64,000 bases of DNA, from positions 2,914,001 to 2,978,000 of the forward strand of contig NZ_OZ201293.1 of NCBI RefSeq assembly GCF_964332355.1. The letters run 5' to 3'. The position numbers were made by a program, and so were the translations under genes. Shown here in pieces: positions 43,064 to 51,513 of this stretch. Source of the DNA: Imbroritus primus (lineage in GTDB: Bacteria > Pseudomonadota > Gammaproteobacteria > Burkholderiales > Burkholderiaceae). Below the pieces are notes generated by a model, which was given only the letters and a program-made list of their open reading frames with translations, was not told the DNA's origin and searched no databases. The first letter of the stretch is position 1; each line of letters opens with the position of its first letter.

Positions 43064-43150
43064 CCCTGGCATACAGGGACATGACGCGGGCCGGTATCTT
43101 GACCGGCCGGCCATCGCTGGCCGGCCACGCATCGTCTCGGGGACTCCCCG
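43064..43150 (-). other. Cluster of four hairpins between rpoA and rplQ
   Basis: Four perfect inverted repeats lie in the 142-base gap: CCCTG-N5-CAGGG (43064-43078), GGCCGGT-N6-ACCGGCC (43089-43108), GGCCGGCC-N6-GGCCGGCC (43105-43126) and CGGGG-ACT-CCCCG (43138-43150). The second and third overlap and would compete. No U-run follows. An mRNA processing or stability role is inferred. Confidence 0.5.
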
Positions 43151-43158
43151 GCGACGAA

Positions 43159-44136
43159 TTACTTCTCCAGGCCTGCCGGCGGCCAGTTTTCCAGCTTCAT
43201 GCCGAGTGTGAGACCGCGCGAAGCCAGGACTTCCTTGATCTCGTTGAGCGACTTGCGACCCAGGTTCGGGGTCTTCAGCAGCTCGTTCTCGGTGCGCTGG
43301 ATCAGATCGCCGATGTAGTAGATGTTCTCGGCCTTCAGGCAGTTCGCCGAACGGACCGTGAGCTCCAGATCATCAACCGGACGCAGCAGGATCGGATCAA
43401 TCTGCGGCGCGCGGCTGGCCGCGGCTTCGCCAGCGGTTTCGGTGCCCTCGAGCGCAGCGAACACCGACAGCTGATCAACCAGGATGCGGGCCGACTGGCG
43501 GATCGCTTCTTCCGGGGAAATCACACCGTTGGTTTCGATGTTCATGACCAGCTTGTCGAGGTCGGTACGCTGTTCGACACGCGCCGACTCCACCGCGTAC
43601 GACACGCGACGCACCGGCGAGAACGAGGCGTCCAGCACGATACGGCCAATCACCTTGCCCGATTCGTCGCCGAACTTGCGCACGTTGCCCGGCACGTAGC
43701 CGCGGCCCTGCTCGACCTTCAGCTGCATATCCAGCTTGCCGCCAGCGGACAGGTGGGCAATGACGTGATCCGGGTTGATGATCTCGACGTCGTGCGGCAG
43801 CTCGATATCGGCAGCCGTCACCACGCCTTCGCCATCCTTGCGCAGCGAGACGGTGACTTCTTCGCGGTTGTGGAGCTTGAACACCACGCCCTTGAGGTTC
43901 AGCAGCAGGTTGACGACGTCTTCCTGCACGCCGTCGATGGTCGAATACTCATGCACGACGCCAGCGATGGTCACTTCCGTCGGAGCGAAGCCGTTCATGG
44001 AGGAAAGCAGAACACGCCGCAGCGCATTGCCGAGCGTGTGGCCGTAACCGCGCTCGAACGGCTCCATCACGACTTTGGCGTGATGCTCGCCGAGCGACTC
44101 GACGGCAATAATTTTGGGCTTCAGGAGTGCTGTCAT
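43159..44136 (-). CDS. rpoA: RNA polymerase alpha subunit
   Basis: The 325-residue protein has the alpha N-terminal dimerisation domain (EPFERGYGHTLGNALRRVLLSSM) and the C-terminal domain for UP-element and activator contact (LRPVDDLELTVRSANCLKAENI; TPNLGRKSLNEIKEVLASRGL). It has the usual length and place between rpsD and rplQ. Confidence 0.98.
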   Translation of the reverse strand: MTALLKPKIIAVESLGEHHAKVVMEPFERGYGHTLGNALRRVLLSSMNGFAPTEVTIAGVVHEYSTIDGVQEDVVNLLLNLKGVVFKLHNREEVTVSLRKDGEGVVTAADIELPHDVEIINPDHVIAHLSAGGKLDMQLKVEQGRGYVPGNVRKFGDESGKVIGRIVLDASFSPVRRVSYAVESARVEQRTDLDKLVMNIETNGVISPEEAIRQSARILVDQLSVFAALEGTETAGEAAASRAPQIDPILLRPVDDLELTVRSANCLKAENIYYIGDLIQRTENELLKTPNLGRKSLNEIKEVLASRGLTLGMKLENWPPAGLEK

Positions 44137-44199
44137 CGGTAGTCCTTTTCAATACCCTCGGCTCGTTACACCGATAAGGCTGACGGTTGGAACCTGAAA

Positions 44200-44250
44200 T
44201 TCCCGTCCTGCGACGGGAAATAAGCCCGACGTGACCAGGCACATCGGGCT
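44200..44250 (-). other. Two hairpins between rpsD and rpoA
   Basis: TTCCCGTC-CTGC-GACGGGAA (44200-44219) and AGCCCGA-N14-TCGGGCT (44223-44250) lie in the 184-base gap. Neither has a clear U-run on the minus strand. They may tune rpoA relative to rpsD. Confidence 0.4.
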
Positions 44251-44320
44251 GGAAGGAGGAAGCGAGATGGACAGGAGCCGGGCGAGGCGCATGACTGCGA
44301 CCTCTTGCGGCTCGATGGCA

Positions 44321-44944
44321 TCAACGCGAATACAGTTCGACGATCAGGCTTTCGTTGATGTCGCCAGCAATATCGGCACGATCCGGAGCTTGCTTGAACA
44401 CGCCTTCCATTTTCTTGGAATCAACGGTTACCCAGCTCGGCATGCCGTTCTGCTCGGCCAGCTGCAGCGAATCGACGATACGGGCCTGGCCCTTCGACTT
44501 TTCACGCACGGCGACCACATCGCCCGCCTTGATCTGAGCCGACGGGATGTTCAGCACGATGCCATTGACGGTCACGGCCTTGTGCGACACGAGCTGACGC
44601 GCTTCAGCACGGGTCGAGCCGAAGCCCATGCGATACACAACGTTGTCGAGACGCGATTCGAGCAGCTGCAGCAGCTTTTCGCCGGTGTTGCCCTTGCGGC
44701 GGTCTGCCTCGGCAAAGTAGCGGCGGAACTGACGCTCCAGCACGCCGTAGATACGCTTGACCTTCTGCTTTTCACGCAGCTGGTTGCCATAGTCGGAGGT
44801 ACGGGCACCCGAGGTGCGGCCATGCTGACCCGGCTTGCTGTCGAGCTTGCACTTGTCGGCGAGCGAGCGACGGGCGCTCTTCAGGAACAGGTCTGTGCCT
44901 TCACGGCGGGAGAGTTTGGCCTTCGGGCCGATATAACGTGCCAC
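44321..44944 (-). CDS. rpsD: 30S ribosomal protein S4
   Basis: The 207-residue protein opens MARYIGPKAKLSRREG and carries the S4 RNA-binding domain (RLDNVVYRMGFGSTRAEARQLVSHKAV). It nucleates 16S rRNA assembly and in E. coli also represses its own operon. Here a -10 and a terminator-like hairpin in front of it suggest it can be transcribed apart from rpsM-rpsK. It lacks the N-terminal zinc cysteines of the C+ form. Confidence 0.98.
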   Translation of the reverse strand: MARYIGPKAKLSRREGTDLFLKSARRSLADKCKLDSKPGQHGRTSGARTSDYGNQLREKQKVKRIYGVLERQFRRYFAEADRRKGNTGEKLLQLLESRLDNVVYRMGFGSTRAEARQLVSHKAVTVNGIVLNIPSAQIKAGDVVAVREKSKGQARIVDSLQLAEQNGMPSWVTVDSKKMEGVFKQAPDRADIAGDINESLIVELYSR

Positions 44945-45037
44945 TTTGTGTCCTTACTGTTCAATCATGGCGGCAACGCGCCATGAGTCCGGCAAGCGCT
45001 TTACAGAAAAGCAGTTCGCCAGACGGTGGGCTTATGG

Positions 45038-45070
45038 AAAACGAAAACCTGCTGAACGAAATTCAGCAGG
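45038..45070 (-). terminator. Terminator-like hairpin between rpsK and rpsD
   Basis: CCTGCTGAA-CGAAA-TTCAGCAGG is a perfect 9-bp stem (45048-45070). On the minus strand TTTTCGTTTTCC follows, a good U-rich tail. It would reduce read-through from rpsM-rpsK into rpsD-rpoA-rplQ. Confidence 0.65.
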
Positions 45071-45080
45071 CTAACGTTTC

Positions 45081-45119
45081 ATTATAGCACTCATGCAACC
45101 CGGAGCAAGCCAGGGTTGC
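45081..45119 (-). promoter_or_regulatory. Candidate promoter for rpsD-rpoA-rplQ
   Basis: GCTATAAT on the minus strand contains a perfect TATAAT (45086-45081). TTGCTC, 16 bases upstream, is a weak -35. A hairpin GCAACCC-N11-GGGTTGC (45095-45119) overlaps the -35 area. Transcription would start just before the terminator-like stem. Confidence 0.5.
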
Positions 45120-45131
45120 GCAAAGCAGTGC

Positions 45132-45533
45132 TTAGATGCGACGGCGCTTCGGCGGGCGGCAGCCGTTGTGCGGCACCGGCGTCACGTCCTCGATCACACC
45201 AATCTTGATGCCGAGGTTGTTCAGTGCACGAACGGTCGATTCACGGCCCGGACCCGGGCCCGTGATACGGACTTCCAGGTTCTTGATGCCTTGTTCGATC
45301 GCGGCACGACCAGCCTGCTCGGCAGCGACCTGAGCAGCGAACGGCGTCGACTTCCGCGAGCCCTTGAAGCCTTGGCCGCCAGCCGTCGCCCACGACAGGG
45401 CGTTGCCCTGACGGTCGGTGATGGTCACGATCGTGTTGTTGAACGATGCGTGGACGTGAGCGATACCGTCCGCGATGTTCTTCTTAACCTTCTTGCGCGC
45501 GCGCTGCGCCGCATTGTTTGGAGCTTTTGCCAT
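45132..45533 (-). CDS. rpsK: 30S ribosomal protein S11
   Basis: The 133-residue protein has the S11 core HVHASFNNTIVTITDRQGN and the C-terminal GVIEDVTPVPHNGCRPPKRRRI in two parts. It binds 16S rRNA on the platform near the mRNA exit. It follows rpsM by 39 bases. Confidence 0.98.
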   Translation of the reverse strand: MAKAPNNAAQRARKKVKKNIADGIAHVHASFNNTIVTITDRQGNALSWATAGGQGFKGSRKSTPFAAQVAAEQAGRAAIEQGIKNLEVRITGPGPGRESTVRALNNLGIKIGVIEDVTPVPHNGCRPPKRRRI

Positions 45534-45572
45534 TCCAGTTCCTATGCGTCTATGCTGTGCCCGGCCGGACGA

Positions 45573-45938
45573 TTACTTCTTCAGCGATTGAGCGGCCTTG
45601 CGCGGACCCTTGCGGGTGCGTGCATTGGTCTTGGTGCGCTGACCGCGCATCGGCAGACCCTTGCGGTGACGGACGCCACGGTAGCAGCCCAGATCCATCA
45701 GGCGCTTGATGTCCATCGTCGTCTGACGGCGCAGATCGCCCTCAACGACGTACTTGCCCACTTCATCACGCAGCTTCTCGAGATCCGCGTCCGTCAGGTC
45801 CTTGACCTTCTTGTTGAACGGAACACCGGTCTCTGCGCAGATCTTGCGAGCGCGCGAGCGGCCGAGACCGTAAATCGCCGTCAGGCCGATTTCGGTGTGC
45901 TGATGGTTCGGGATGTTGACCCCTGCGATACGTGCCAT
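45573..45938 (-). CDS. rpsM: 30S ribosomal protein S13
   Basis: MARIAGVNIPNHQHTEIGL and the C-terminal tail YRGVRHRKGLPMRGQRTKTN identify S13, which contacts the P-site tRNA and forms bridges to the large subunit. The 121-residue length is normal. It follows rpmJ by 38 bases. Confidence 0.98.
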   Translation of the reverse strand: MARIAGVNIPNHQHTEIGLTAIYGLGRSRARKICAETGVPFNKKVKDLTDADLEKLRDEVGKYVVEGDLRRQTTMDIKRLMDLGCYRGVRHRKGLPMRGQRTKTNARTRKGPRKAAQSLKK

Positions 45939-45976
45939 TCGTCAATCCTCTTTGATGCCGTATGTCATGGCCTGAA

Positions 45977-46093
45977 TTAGCCTTGGCGCTGCTTGTGACG
46001 CGGATCCGACGAGCAGATCACGCGAACAACGCCGTTACGCTTGATAATTTTGCAATTGCGGCAAATGCGCTTAACAGAAGCCAGCACTTTCAT
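45977..46093 (-). CDS. rpmJ: 50S ribosomal protein L36
   Basis: A 38-codon gene reads [18 protein letters not shown] on the minus strand between infA and rpsM. The zinc-binding set Cys11, Cys14, Cys27 and His33 is complete, so this is the C+ form. Its position between infA and rpsM is the standard one. Confidence 0.96.
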
Positions 46094-46132
46094 GATTTTC
46101 CTCTTCCTCTAATCCACTCCGCGCGCCTTCGC

Positions 46133-46351
46133 TTACTTGGAGCGGAAAACAATCCGCGCCCGCGAAAGATCGTACGGTGTCAGTTCGACTGTCACCTTGT
46201 CGCCAGGCAAGATACGAATATAGTGCATCCGCATCTTGCCGGAGATGTGGCCCAGTACAACATGGCCGTTTTCCAGCTTGACTCGAAACGTCGCATTCGG
46301 GAGGTTTTCCAGTACCTCACCCTGCATCTGGATGACGTCGTCTTTTGCCAT
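46133..46351 (-). CDS. infA: Translation initiation factor IF-1
   Basis: The 72-residue S1/OB-fold protein begins MAKDDVIQMQGEVLENLPNA and contains LENGHVVLGHISGKMRMHYIRI in two parts. IF-1 blocks the A site during initiation. The start varies from the commoner MAKED in one residue order. It lies 34 bases after secY. Confidence 0.97.
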   Translation of the reverse strand: MAKDDVIQMQGEVLENLPNATFRVKLENGHVVLGHISGKMRMHYIRILPGDKVTVELTPYDLSRARIVFRSK

Positions 46352-46385
46352 TCTGTTGTTCCGCAGGTCTCATCTGCTCCGCTTT

Positions 46386-47732
46386 TCAGCGGGCCGTCAA
46401 ATTACCCTTGAAGTTCGCCTTCTTCATCAGCGACTCATACTGCTGGGACATCACGTACGACTGCACCTGCGCCATGAAGTCCATCGTTACGACCACAATG
46501 ATCAGTAGCGACGTACCACCAAAATAGAACGGCACATTCCAGCGCAGCACCAGGAACTCAGGCAGCAGACACACGAGCGTGATGTAGATCGCACCAGCCA
46601 GCGTCAAGCGCACCAGAATCTTGTCGATATACCGCGTCGTCTGCTCACCCGGCCGGATACCCGGGATAAATGCACCGCTCTTCTTCAGGTTATCTGCCAC
46701 TTCCCGGCTGTTGTAGACCAGCGCGGTATAGAAGAAACAGAAGAAGATGATCGCGGCCGCATACAGCATGATGTACACCGGCTGCCCCGGAGCCAGCGTT
46801 GCCGCCAGATCCCGAATGAAACGTCCCACGCCCGATGCCTGATCGCCAGAGGCAAACCAGCCCGCGATCGTGGCCGGGAACAGGATGATCGACGATGCGA
46901 AGATCGGCGGAATCACCCCGGCCATGTTCAGCTTCAGCGGCAAGTGCGACGACTGCCCACCATATACCTTGTTACCGACCTGGCGCTTGGCGTAGTTCAC
47001 CAGAATGCGGCGTTGGCCGCGCTCGATGAACACCACCAGATACGTCACGGCGATCACGATTGCGACGATGATGATCGCGCTGATGATGCTCATGGCGCCA
47101 GTGCGCACCAGCTCGAACAGGCCACCGATTGCGTTGGGCAGGCCCGCGGCAATACCGGCGAAGATGATCAGCGAGATGCCGTTGCCCAGACCACGCTCGG
47201 TGATCTGCTCACCCAGCCACATCAGGAACATCGTGCCGGTCACCAGCGTCACTACCGCCGTCATCCGGAACATCAGGCCCGGATCGAGCACCAGTCCCGG
47301 TTGCGACTCGAGCGCGACAGCAATACCGAACGCCTGGAACAGCGCCAGCACCAGGGTGCCGTAACGCGTGTATTGCGTGATCTTGCGTTGCCCTGCCTGC
47401 CCTTCCTTCTTCAACGCTTCCAGTTGCGGCACGACGATGGCCAGCAACTGCATGATGATCGACGCCGAAATATACGGCATGATCCCCAGCGCGAAGATCG
47501 TGAAGCGCGACAGTGCGCCGCCCGAAAACAGGTTGAACATCCCCAGGATGCCGCCAGACTGCGACTGGAACAGCTGTGCCAGCTGATCCGGATCGATGCC
47601 CGGCACGGGAATATGCGCCCCGATGCGATAGACGATAAGCGCCAGCACCAGGAACACGAGCCGGCGGCGGAGATCGCCGTACTTGGCCGTGTTCTTGGCT
47701 TGCGCGAGTGCGTTGGGTTTCGCCGTGGCCAA
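46386..47732 (-). CDS. secY: Preprotein translocase subunit SecY
   Basis: The 448-residue protein has ten predicted membrane helices with SecY signatures: YRIGAHIPVPGIDPDQL, NLFSGGALSRFTIFALGIMPYISASI in two parts, and GVIPPIFASSIILFP. It forms the channel of SecYEG. Its place at the end of the spc block before infA-rpmJ is standard. Confidence 0.98.
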   Translation of the reverse strand: MATAKPNALAQAKNTAKYGDLRRRLVFLVLALIVYRIGAHIPVPGIDPDQLAQLFQSQSGGILGMFNLFSGGALSRFTIFALGIMPYISASIIMQLLAIVVPQLEALKKEGQAGQRKITQYTRYGTLVLALFQAFGIAVALESQPGLVLDPGLMFRMTAVVTLVTGTMFLMWLGEQITERGLGNGISLIIFAGIAAGLPNAIGGLFELVRTGAMSIISAIIIVAIVIAVTYLVVFIERGQRRILVNYAKRQVGNKVYGGQSSHLPLKLNMAGVIPPIFASSIILFPATIAGWFASGDQASGVGRFIRDLAATLAPGQPVYIMLYAAAIIFFCFFYTALVYNSREVADNLKKSGAFIPGIRPGEQTTRYIDKILVRLTLAGAIYITLVCLLPEFLVLRWNVPFYFGGTSLLIIVVVTMDFMAQVQSYVMSQQYESLMKKANFKGNLTAR

Positions 47733-47764
47733 ACTTGACTCCGAACTTGCGCCGTTAAGCGGGA

Positions 47765-48199
47765 TTAAGCAGCCAGCGAGCCGCCAGCGGCTTCGATCGC
47801 AGCTTTCGCACCAGCCGTCGCGCCCAGACCCTTCAGGGTCACCTTGCGGGTCAGCGCGCCAGACAGGATGACCTTGGCGCTACGCACCAAGTCGCCCACG
47901 ATACCGGCCTGCTTCAGCGTCAGCAGATCGATTTCGGTGGCTTCCAGCTTTTCCAGTTCGCTCAGGCGCACTTCAGCCGTGAATTCCTTCGACAGCGAGG
48001 TGAAGCCACGCTTGGGCAGACGACGATGCAGAGGCATCTGGCCGCCTTCGAAGCCAACTTTGTGGAAACCGCCTGCACGGGACTTCTGACCCTTGTGGCC
48101 GCGACCAGCAGTCTTGCCCAGGCCGGAGCCGATACCGCGGCCAACGCGGCGCTTCGCGTGCTTCGAGCCTTCTGCCGGCTTGAGATTGTTCAATTGCAT
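47765..48199 (-). CDS. rplO: 50S ribosomal protein L15
   Basis: MQLNNLKPAEGSKHAKRRVGRG, in two parts, with GLGKTAGRGHKGQKSR and GFEGGQMPLHRRLPKRGF identify L15, which reaches deep into 23S rRNA. The 144-residue length is usual. It precedes secY by 32 bases. Confidence 0.98.
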   Translation of the reverse strand: MQLNNLKPAEGSKHAKRRVGRGIGSGLGKTAGRGHKGQKSRAGGFHKVGFEGGQMPLHRRLPKRGFTSLSKEFTAEVRLSELEKLEATEIDLLTLKQAGIVGDLVRSAKVILSGALTRKVTLKGLGATAGAKAAIEAAGGSLAA

Positions 48200-48216
48200 G
48201 TTGTTCTCCGCGTTCC

Positions 48217-48399
48217 TTAGCCGACGACGGCGACCAGGTACGAAACCTTGTTGATCATGCCGCGCACTGCGGGCGTATCTTCAAGTTCGGACACCGAGTT
48301 GACCCGGCGCAGACCCAGACCACGCACGGTCGCGCGGTGGTCCTGGCGCGTGCCGATCAAGCCACGAACCAGTTGCACTTTGATGGTTTTCTTGGACAT
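48217..48399 (-). CDS. rpmD: 50S ribosomal protein L30
   Basis: The 60-residue product has the L30 core KVQLVRGLIGTRQDHRATVRGLGLRR in two parts. L30 is present in many but not all bacteria and lies here between rpsE and rplO as in E. coli. Confidence 0.97.
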   Translation of the reverse strand: MSKKTIKVQLVRGLIGTRQDHRATVRGLGLRRVNSVSELEDTPAVRGMINKVSYLVAVVG

Positions 48400-48422
48400 T
48401 TCGTTTTCCTCGATGTCCGGCT

Positions 48423-48941
48423 TTAGCCGAGAATTTCTTCGACCGACTTGCCACGCTTCGCAGCGATCTCAGCCGGAGTGCTCATCTTACGCAGGCCGTC
48501 GATGGTGGCACGCACCAGGTTGTACGGATTGGTCGAGCCGTGCGACTTGGTCACCACGTTGGTCACGCCCATCACTTCGAAGATGGCGCGCATCGGGCCA
48601 CCAGCGATCACGCCGGTACCTTCCTTGGCCGGCATCATCAGCACCTTGGAGGCGCCGTGCACACCGACGACTTCGTGTTGCAGCGTACCGTTGCGGAGCG
48701 AAACTTTTTCCATCTTGCGACGAGCTTCGTCCATGGCCTTCTGGACCGCGACCGGAACTTCCTTCGCTTTGCCCTTGCCCATGCCGATACGGCCGTCACC
48801 ATCACCCACCACGACCAGCGCAGCGAAGCCCAGGATACGACCGCCCTTCACAACCTTGGTCACGCGGTTGACCGCGATCATCTTTTCGCGGAGGCCGTCG
48901 TCGCGCTCTTCCTGCTGGACTCTTGCTTGCATTTTTGCCAT
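48423..48941 (-). CDS. rpsE: 30S ribosomal protein S5
   Basis: The 172-residue protein starts MAKMQARVQQEERDDGLREK and contains KGGRILGFAALVVVGDGDG and GTGVIAGGPMRAIFEVMG. S5 supports decoding accuracy and mRNA unwinding. I use the ATG at 48941; longer open frames run into rplR. Its N-terminal loop VNRVTKVVKGGR, the site of spectinomycin-resistance changes, looks wild type. Confidence 0.97.
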   Translation of the reverse strand: MAKMQARVQQEERDDGLREKMIAVNRVTKVVKGGRILGFAALVVVGDGDGRIGMGKGKAKEVPVAVQKAMDEARRKMEKVSLRNGTLQHEVVGVHGASKVLMMPAKEGTGVIAGGPMRAIFEVMGVTNVVTKSHGSTNPYNLVRATIDGLRKMSTPAEIAAKRGKSVEEILG

Positions 48942-48957
48942 GACAATATCCTCTGCG

Positions 48958-49314
48958 TTAGAACTTGAGACCGGCTTCGCGAGCCGCGTCAGCCAACGCC
49001 TTAACCCGGCCGTGGTAGCGGAAGCCCGCACGGTCGAATGCTACTGTTTCCACGCCGGCAGCCTTCGCCTTCTCGGCGATGCGCTTGCCCACGAGCGTGG
49101 CCGCGGCGACATTGCTGCCGGCGCCGTTCAATTCCTTGCGCAGATCGGCTTCCAGCGTCGAAGCGGAGGCCAGCACTTGCGTGCCGCACGGCGAATACAC
49201 CTGTGCGTAGATATGCGAGTTGGTGCGGAACACCGTCAGGCGATGCGTCTTGAGCTCCGCAATCTTCAGCCGGGCCTGACGTGCGCGGCGCAAACGAGAT
49301 TCTTGCTTGTTCAT
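48958..49314 (-). CDS. rplR: 50S ribosomal protein L18
   Basis: The product carries the L18 signature RLTVFRTNSHIYAQVYSP and GKRIAEKAKAAGVETVAFDR. L18 binds 5S rRNA with L5 and L25. Two consecutive ATGs (49317, 49314) are possible; the second has the better distance from AAGG and gives 118 residues. Confidence 0.97.
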   Translation of the reverse strand: MNKQESRLRRARQARLKIAELKTHRLTVFRTNSHIYAQVYSPCGTQVLASASTLEADLRKELNGAGSNVAAATLVGKRIAEKAKAAGVETVAFDRAGFRYHGRVKALADAAREAGLKF

Positions 49315-49323
49315 CATTGCACC

Positions 49324-49875
49324 TTACTTCTTCTTGGTTTCTTTCAGGATGACCTTCTCGTCCGAGTAACGCACACCCTTGCCCTTGTAAGGCTCGGGCG
49401 GACGGAAACCGCGGATTTCAGCAGCCACCTGACCAACCGTTTGTTTGTCCGACCCCTTGATCAGCAGTTCGGTCTGCGAAGGCGTTTCGGCCTTGATACC
49501 GGCTGGCAGGGAGTAGATCACGTCGTGCGAGAAACCGAGCTGGAGCTTGATGGTGTCCTTGCCGTCGGCATCCTTGCCGCCAGCGGACACGCGGTAGCCC
49601 ACGCCCACCAGGTTGAGCTTGCGCTCGAAACCGGCGGACACGCCCTTGACCATGTTGGCCACGAGCGCGCGCATCGTGCCCTGGAAGGCACCCGCTTCAC
49701 GCGATTCGTCGGCGGGCTCGAACGTGATGGCTTCAGCCGACACGTTGACCTTGACCTGCGAATGAATCGGCAGGGTCAGGGTCGACAGGGGACCCTTGAC
49801 GGTCAGCACACCGTTTTCAAACTTGACTTCGACGCCCTTGGGCAGAGCAATGGGAGCCTTACCTACGCGAGACAT
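49324..49875 (-). CDS. rplF: 50S ribosomal protein L6
   Basis: MSRVGKAPIALPKGVEVKF and the C-terminal motif PEPYKGKGVRYSDEKVILKE mark L6, near the sarcin-ricin loop. At 183 residues it is a few longer than E. coli L6 owing to a small insertion at GGKDADGKD and a lysine tail. Confidence 0.98.
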   Translation of the reverse strand: MSRVGKAPIALPKGVEVKFENGVLTVKGPLSTLTLPIHSQVKVNVSAEAITFEPADESREAGAFQGTMRALVANMVKGVSAGFERKLNLVGVGYRVSAGGKDADGKDTIKLQLGFSHDVIYSLPAGIKAETPSQTELLIKGSDKQTVGQVAAEIRGFRPPEPYKGKGVRYSDEKVILKETKKK

Positions 49876-49886
49876 GGTTCCCCTCC

Positions 49887-50282
49887 TTAAGCGACGTAGC
49901 AGATGACTTCGCCACCGAGACCGGTCGCGCGCGCCTTGCGGTCGGTCATCAGACCCTTCGGGGTCGAGATGATCGCCACGCCCAGGCCGTTCATCACCTG
50001 CGGGATTTCATTGCGGCCCTTGTACACACGCAGGCCCGGCTTCGATACGCGCTCGAGGCGCTCGATGACCGGACGGCCCGAGTAGTACTTCAGGACGATC
50101 TTCAGCTCAGCCTTGCCACCAGCTTCGGTGACAGCGTAGTCTTCAACGTAACCTTCGTCTTTTAGAACCTTGGCGATGGCCACCTTCAGTTTCGACGAGG
50201 GCATGACCACAGACTCCTTATCCACCGCTTGCGCGTTGCGGATACGGGTCAGCAGATCGGCGATCGGATCGCTCATGCTCAT
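49887..50282 (-). CDS. rpsH: 30S ribosomal protein S8
   Basis: The 131-residue protein has MSDPIADLLTRIRNAQ and the C-terminal STPKGLMTDRKARATGLGGEVICYV in two parts. In E. coli S8 is the translational repressor of the spc operon. The ATG at 50282 has AAGGAG seven bases upstream, better than the ATG two codons later. Confidence 0.98.
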   Translation of the reverse strand: MSMSDPIADLLTRIRNAQAVDKESVVMPSSKLKVAIAKVLKDEGYVEDYAVTEAGGKAELKIVLKYYSGRPVIERLERVSKPGLRVYKGRNEIPQVMNGLGVAIISTPKGLMTDRKARATGLGGEVICYVA

Positions 50283-50309
50283 TCTGTTTCTCCTTAAGCC
50301 TGTGCGTGA

Positions 50310-50615
50310 TTACCAGCTGGCTTTGGTCAGCCCCGGGATTTCGCCCTTGAAGGCGATCTCGCGGATCTTGGTGCGCGCCAGGCCAAACTTGCGGAAGGTT
50401 CCGCGGGGACGACCGGTCAGCGCGCAGCGGTTGCGTTGGCGCGTCGGGTTAGCGTTGCGCGGAAGCTGTTGCAGCTTCAGACGCGCTTCGTAACGCTCTT
50501 CTTCCGACTTGCTTTGGTCGTCGATAATGGCTTTGAGGGCCGCACGCTTCTCGCTGTACTTCTCGACGAGCTTGGCGCGCTTCTTTTCGCGTTCAATCGT
50601 TGCCAGTTTAGCCAC
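50310..50615 (-). CDS. rpsN: 30S ribosomal protein S14 (zinc-free form)
   Basis: The 101-residue protein ends RNRCALTGRPRGTFRKFGLAR followed by a short tail, the S14 signature. It has one cysteine rather than four, so it is the long C- form that does not bind zinc. It lies between rplE and rpsH as usual. Confidence 0.97.
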   Translation of the reverse strand: MAKLATIEREKKRAKLVEKYSEKRAALKAIIDDQSKSEEERYEARLKLQQLPRNANPTRQRNRCALTGRPRGTFRKFGLARTKIREIAFKGEIPGLTKASW

Positions 50616-50624
50616 GGAAACCTC

Positions 50625-51167
50625 TTAATTGCGGAACGGGAACTTGAAGGCAGAGAGGAGCGCCTTGGCTTCCTCGTCGGTCTTCGCGGTCGTCGTGATG
50701 CTGATGTTCAGACCACGCAGTGCGTCGATCTTGTCGTACTCGATCTCGGGGAAAATGATCTGCTCTTTCACACCGATGTTGTAGTTGCCGCGGCCGTCGA
50801 ACGCACGGCCGGACATGCCACGAAAGTCGCGCACGCGCGGCAGGGCCACGGTCACGAGACGATCGAGGAATTCGTACATGCGCTCGCCGCGCAGGGTCAC
50901 CATGGTACCGATCGGATAGCCCTGGCGAATCTTGAAACCGGCGATGGCCTTGCGGGCCTTCGTCACAACCGGCTTCTGGCCCGAGATCTTGGCCAGGTCG
51001 CCCGTGGCGTGCTCGATGACCTTCTTGTCATTCACGGCTTCACCAAGACCCATGTTCAGGGTGATCTTGGTGAGGCGTGGCACTTCCATCACGGACTTGT
51101 AGCCGAACTGCTTCATCAGTTCCGCTACGACTTTTTCTTTGTAAAACTCTTGCAGACGCACAGTCAT
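50625..51167 (-). CDS. rplE: 50S ribosomal protein L5
   Basis: L5 binds 5S rRNA and contacts P-site tRNA. Motifs include EVPRLTKITLNMGLGEA and SGRAFDGRGNYNIGVKEQIIFPEI in two parts. The ATG at 51167 with GAGGAG upstream gives 180 residues; a TTG two codons earlier was not used. Confidence 0.98.
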   Translation of the reverse strand: MTVRLQEFYKEKVVAELMKQFGYKSVMEVPRLTKITLNMGLGEAVNDKKVIEHATGDLAKISGQKPVVTKARKAIAGFKIRQGYPIGTMVTLRGERMYEFLDRLVTVALPRVRDFRGMSGRAFDGRGNYNIGVKEQIIFPEIEYDKIDALRGLNISITTTAKTDEEAKALLSAFKFPFRN

Positions 51168-51193
51168 GCTCAACTCCTCTTACGCGCCCAGAA

Positions 51194-51502
51194 TCAAGCA
51201 GCCAGCGTGGCGCCGGTCGTCTTCAGGACACGCACCTTCTTGCCGTCCTCGACCTTGATCGCCACACGCGACGGCTTGCCATTGGCATCCACGAGTGCAA
51301 CATTGGAAATATGCAGGGGCATGACCTTGTCAACCACGCCACCCGTCGTACCGAGCATCGGATTCGGGCGAACATGCTTCTTCGAAACGTTCACGCCTTC
51401 GACGAGCACCTTGTCGGCGAGCACGCCGAGCACAGTGCCGCGCTTGCCCTTGTCCTTGCCGGTGCGGACGATGACTTCATCGCCCTTACGAATCTTGTTC
51501 AT
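51194..51502 (-). CDS. rplX: 50S ribosomal protein L24
   Basis: The 102-residue KOW protein reads MNKIRKGDEVIVRTGKDKGKRG and then KKHVRPNPMLGTTGGVVDKVM in two parts. L24 is an early assembly initiator protein of the 50S subunit. It follows rplN by 11 bases. Confidence 0.98.
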   Translation of the reverse strand: MNKIRKGDEVIVRTGKDKGKRGTVLGVLADKVLVEGVNVSKKHVRPNPMLGTTGGVVDKVMPLHISNVALVDANGKPSRVAIKVEDGKKVRVLKTTGATLAA

Positions 51503-51513
51503 GCGGCCTCCGT

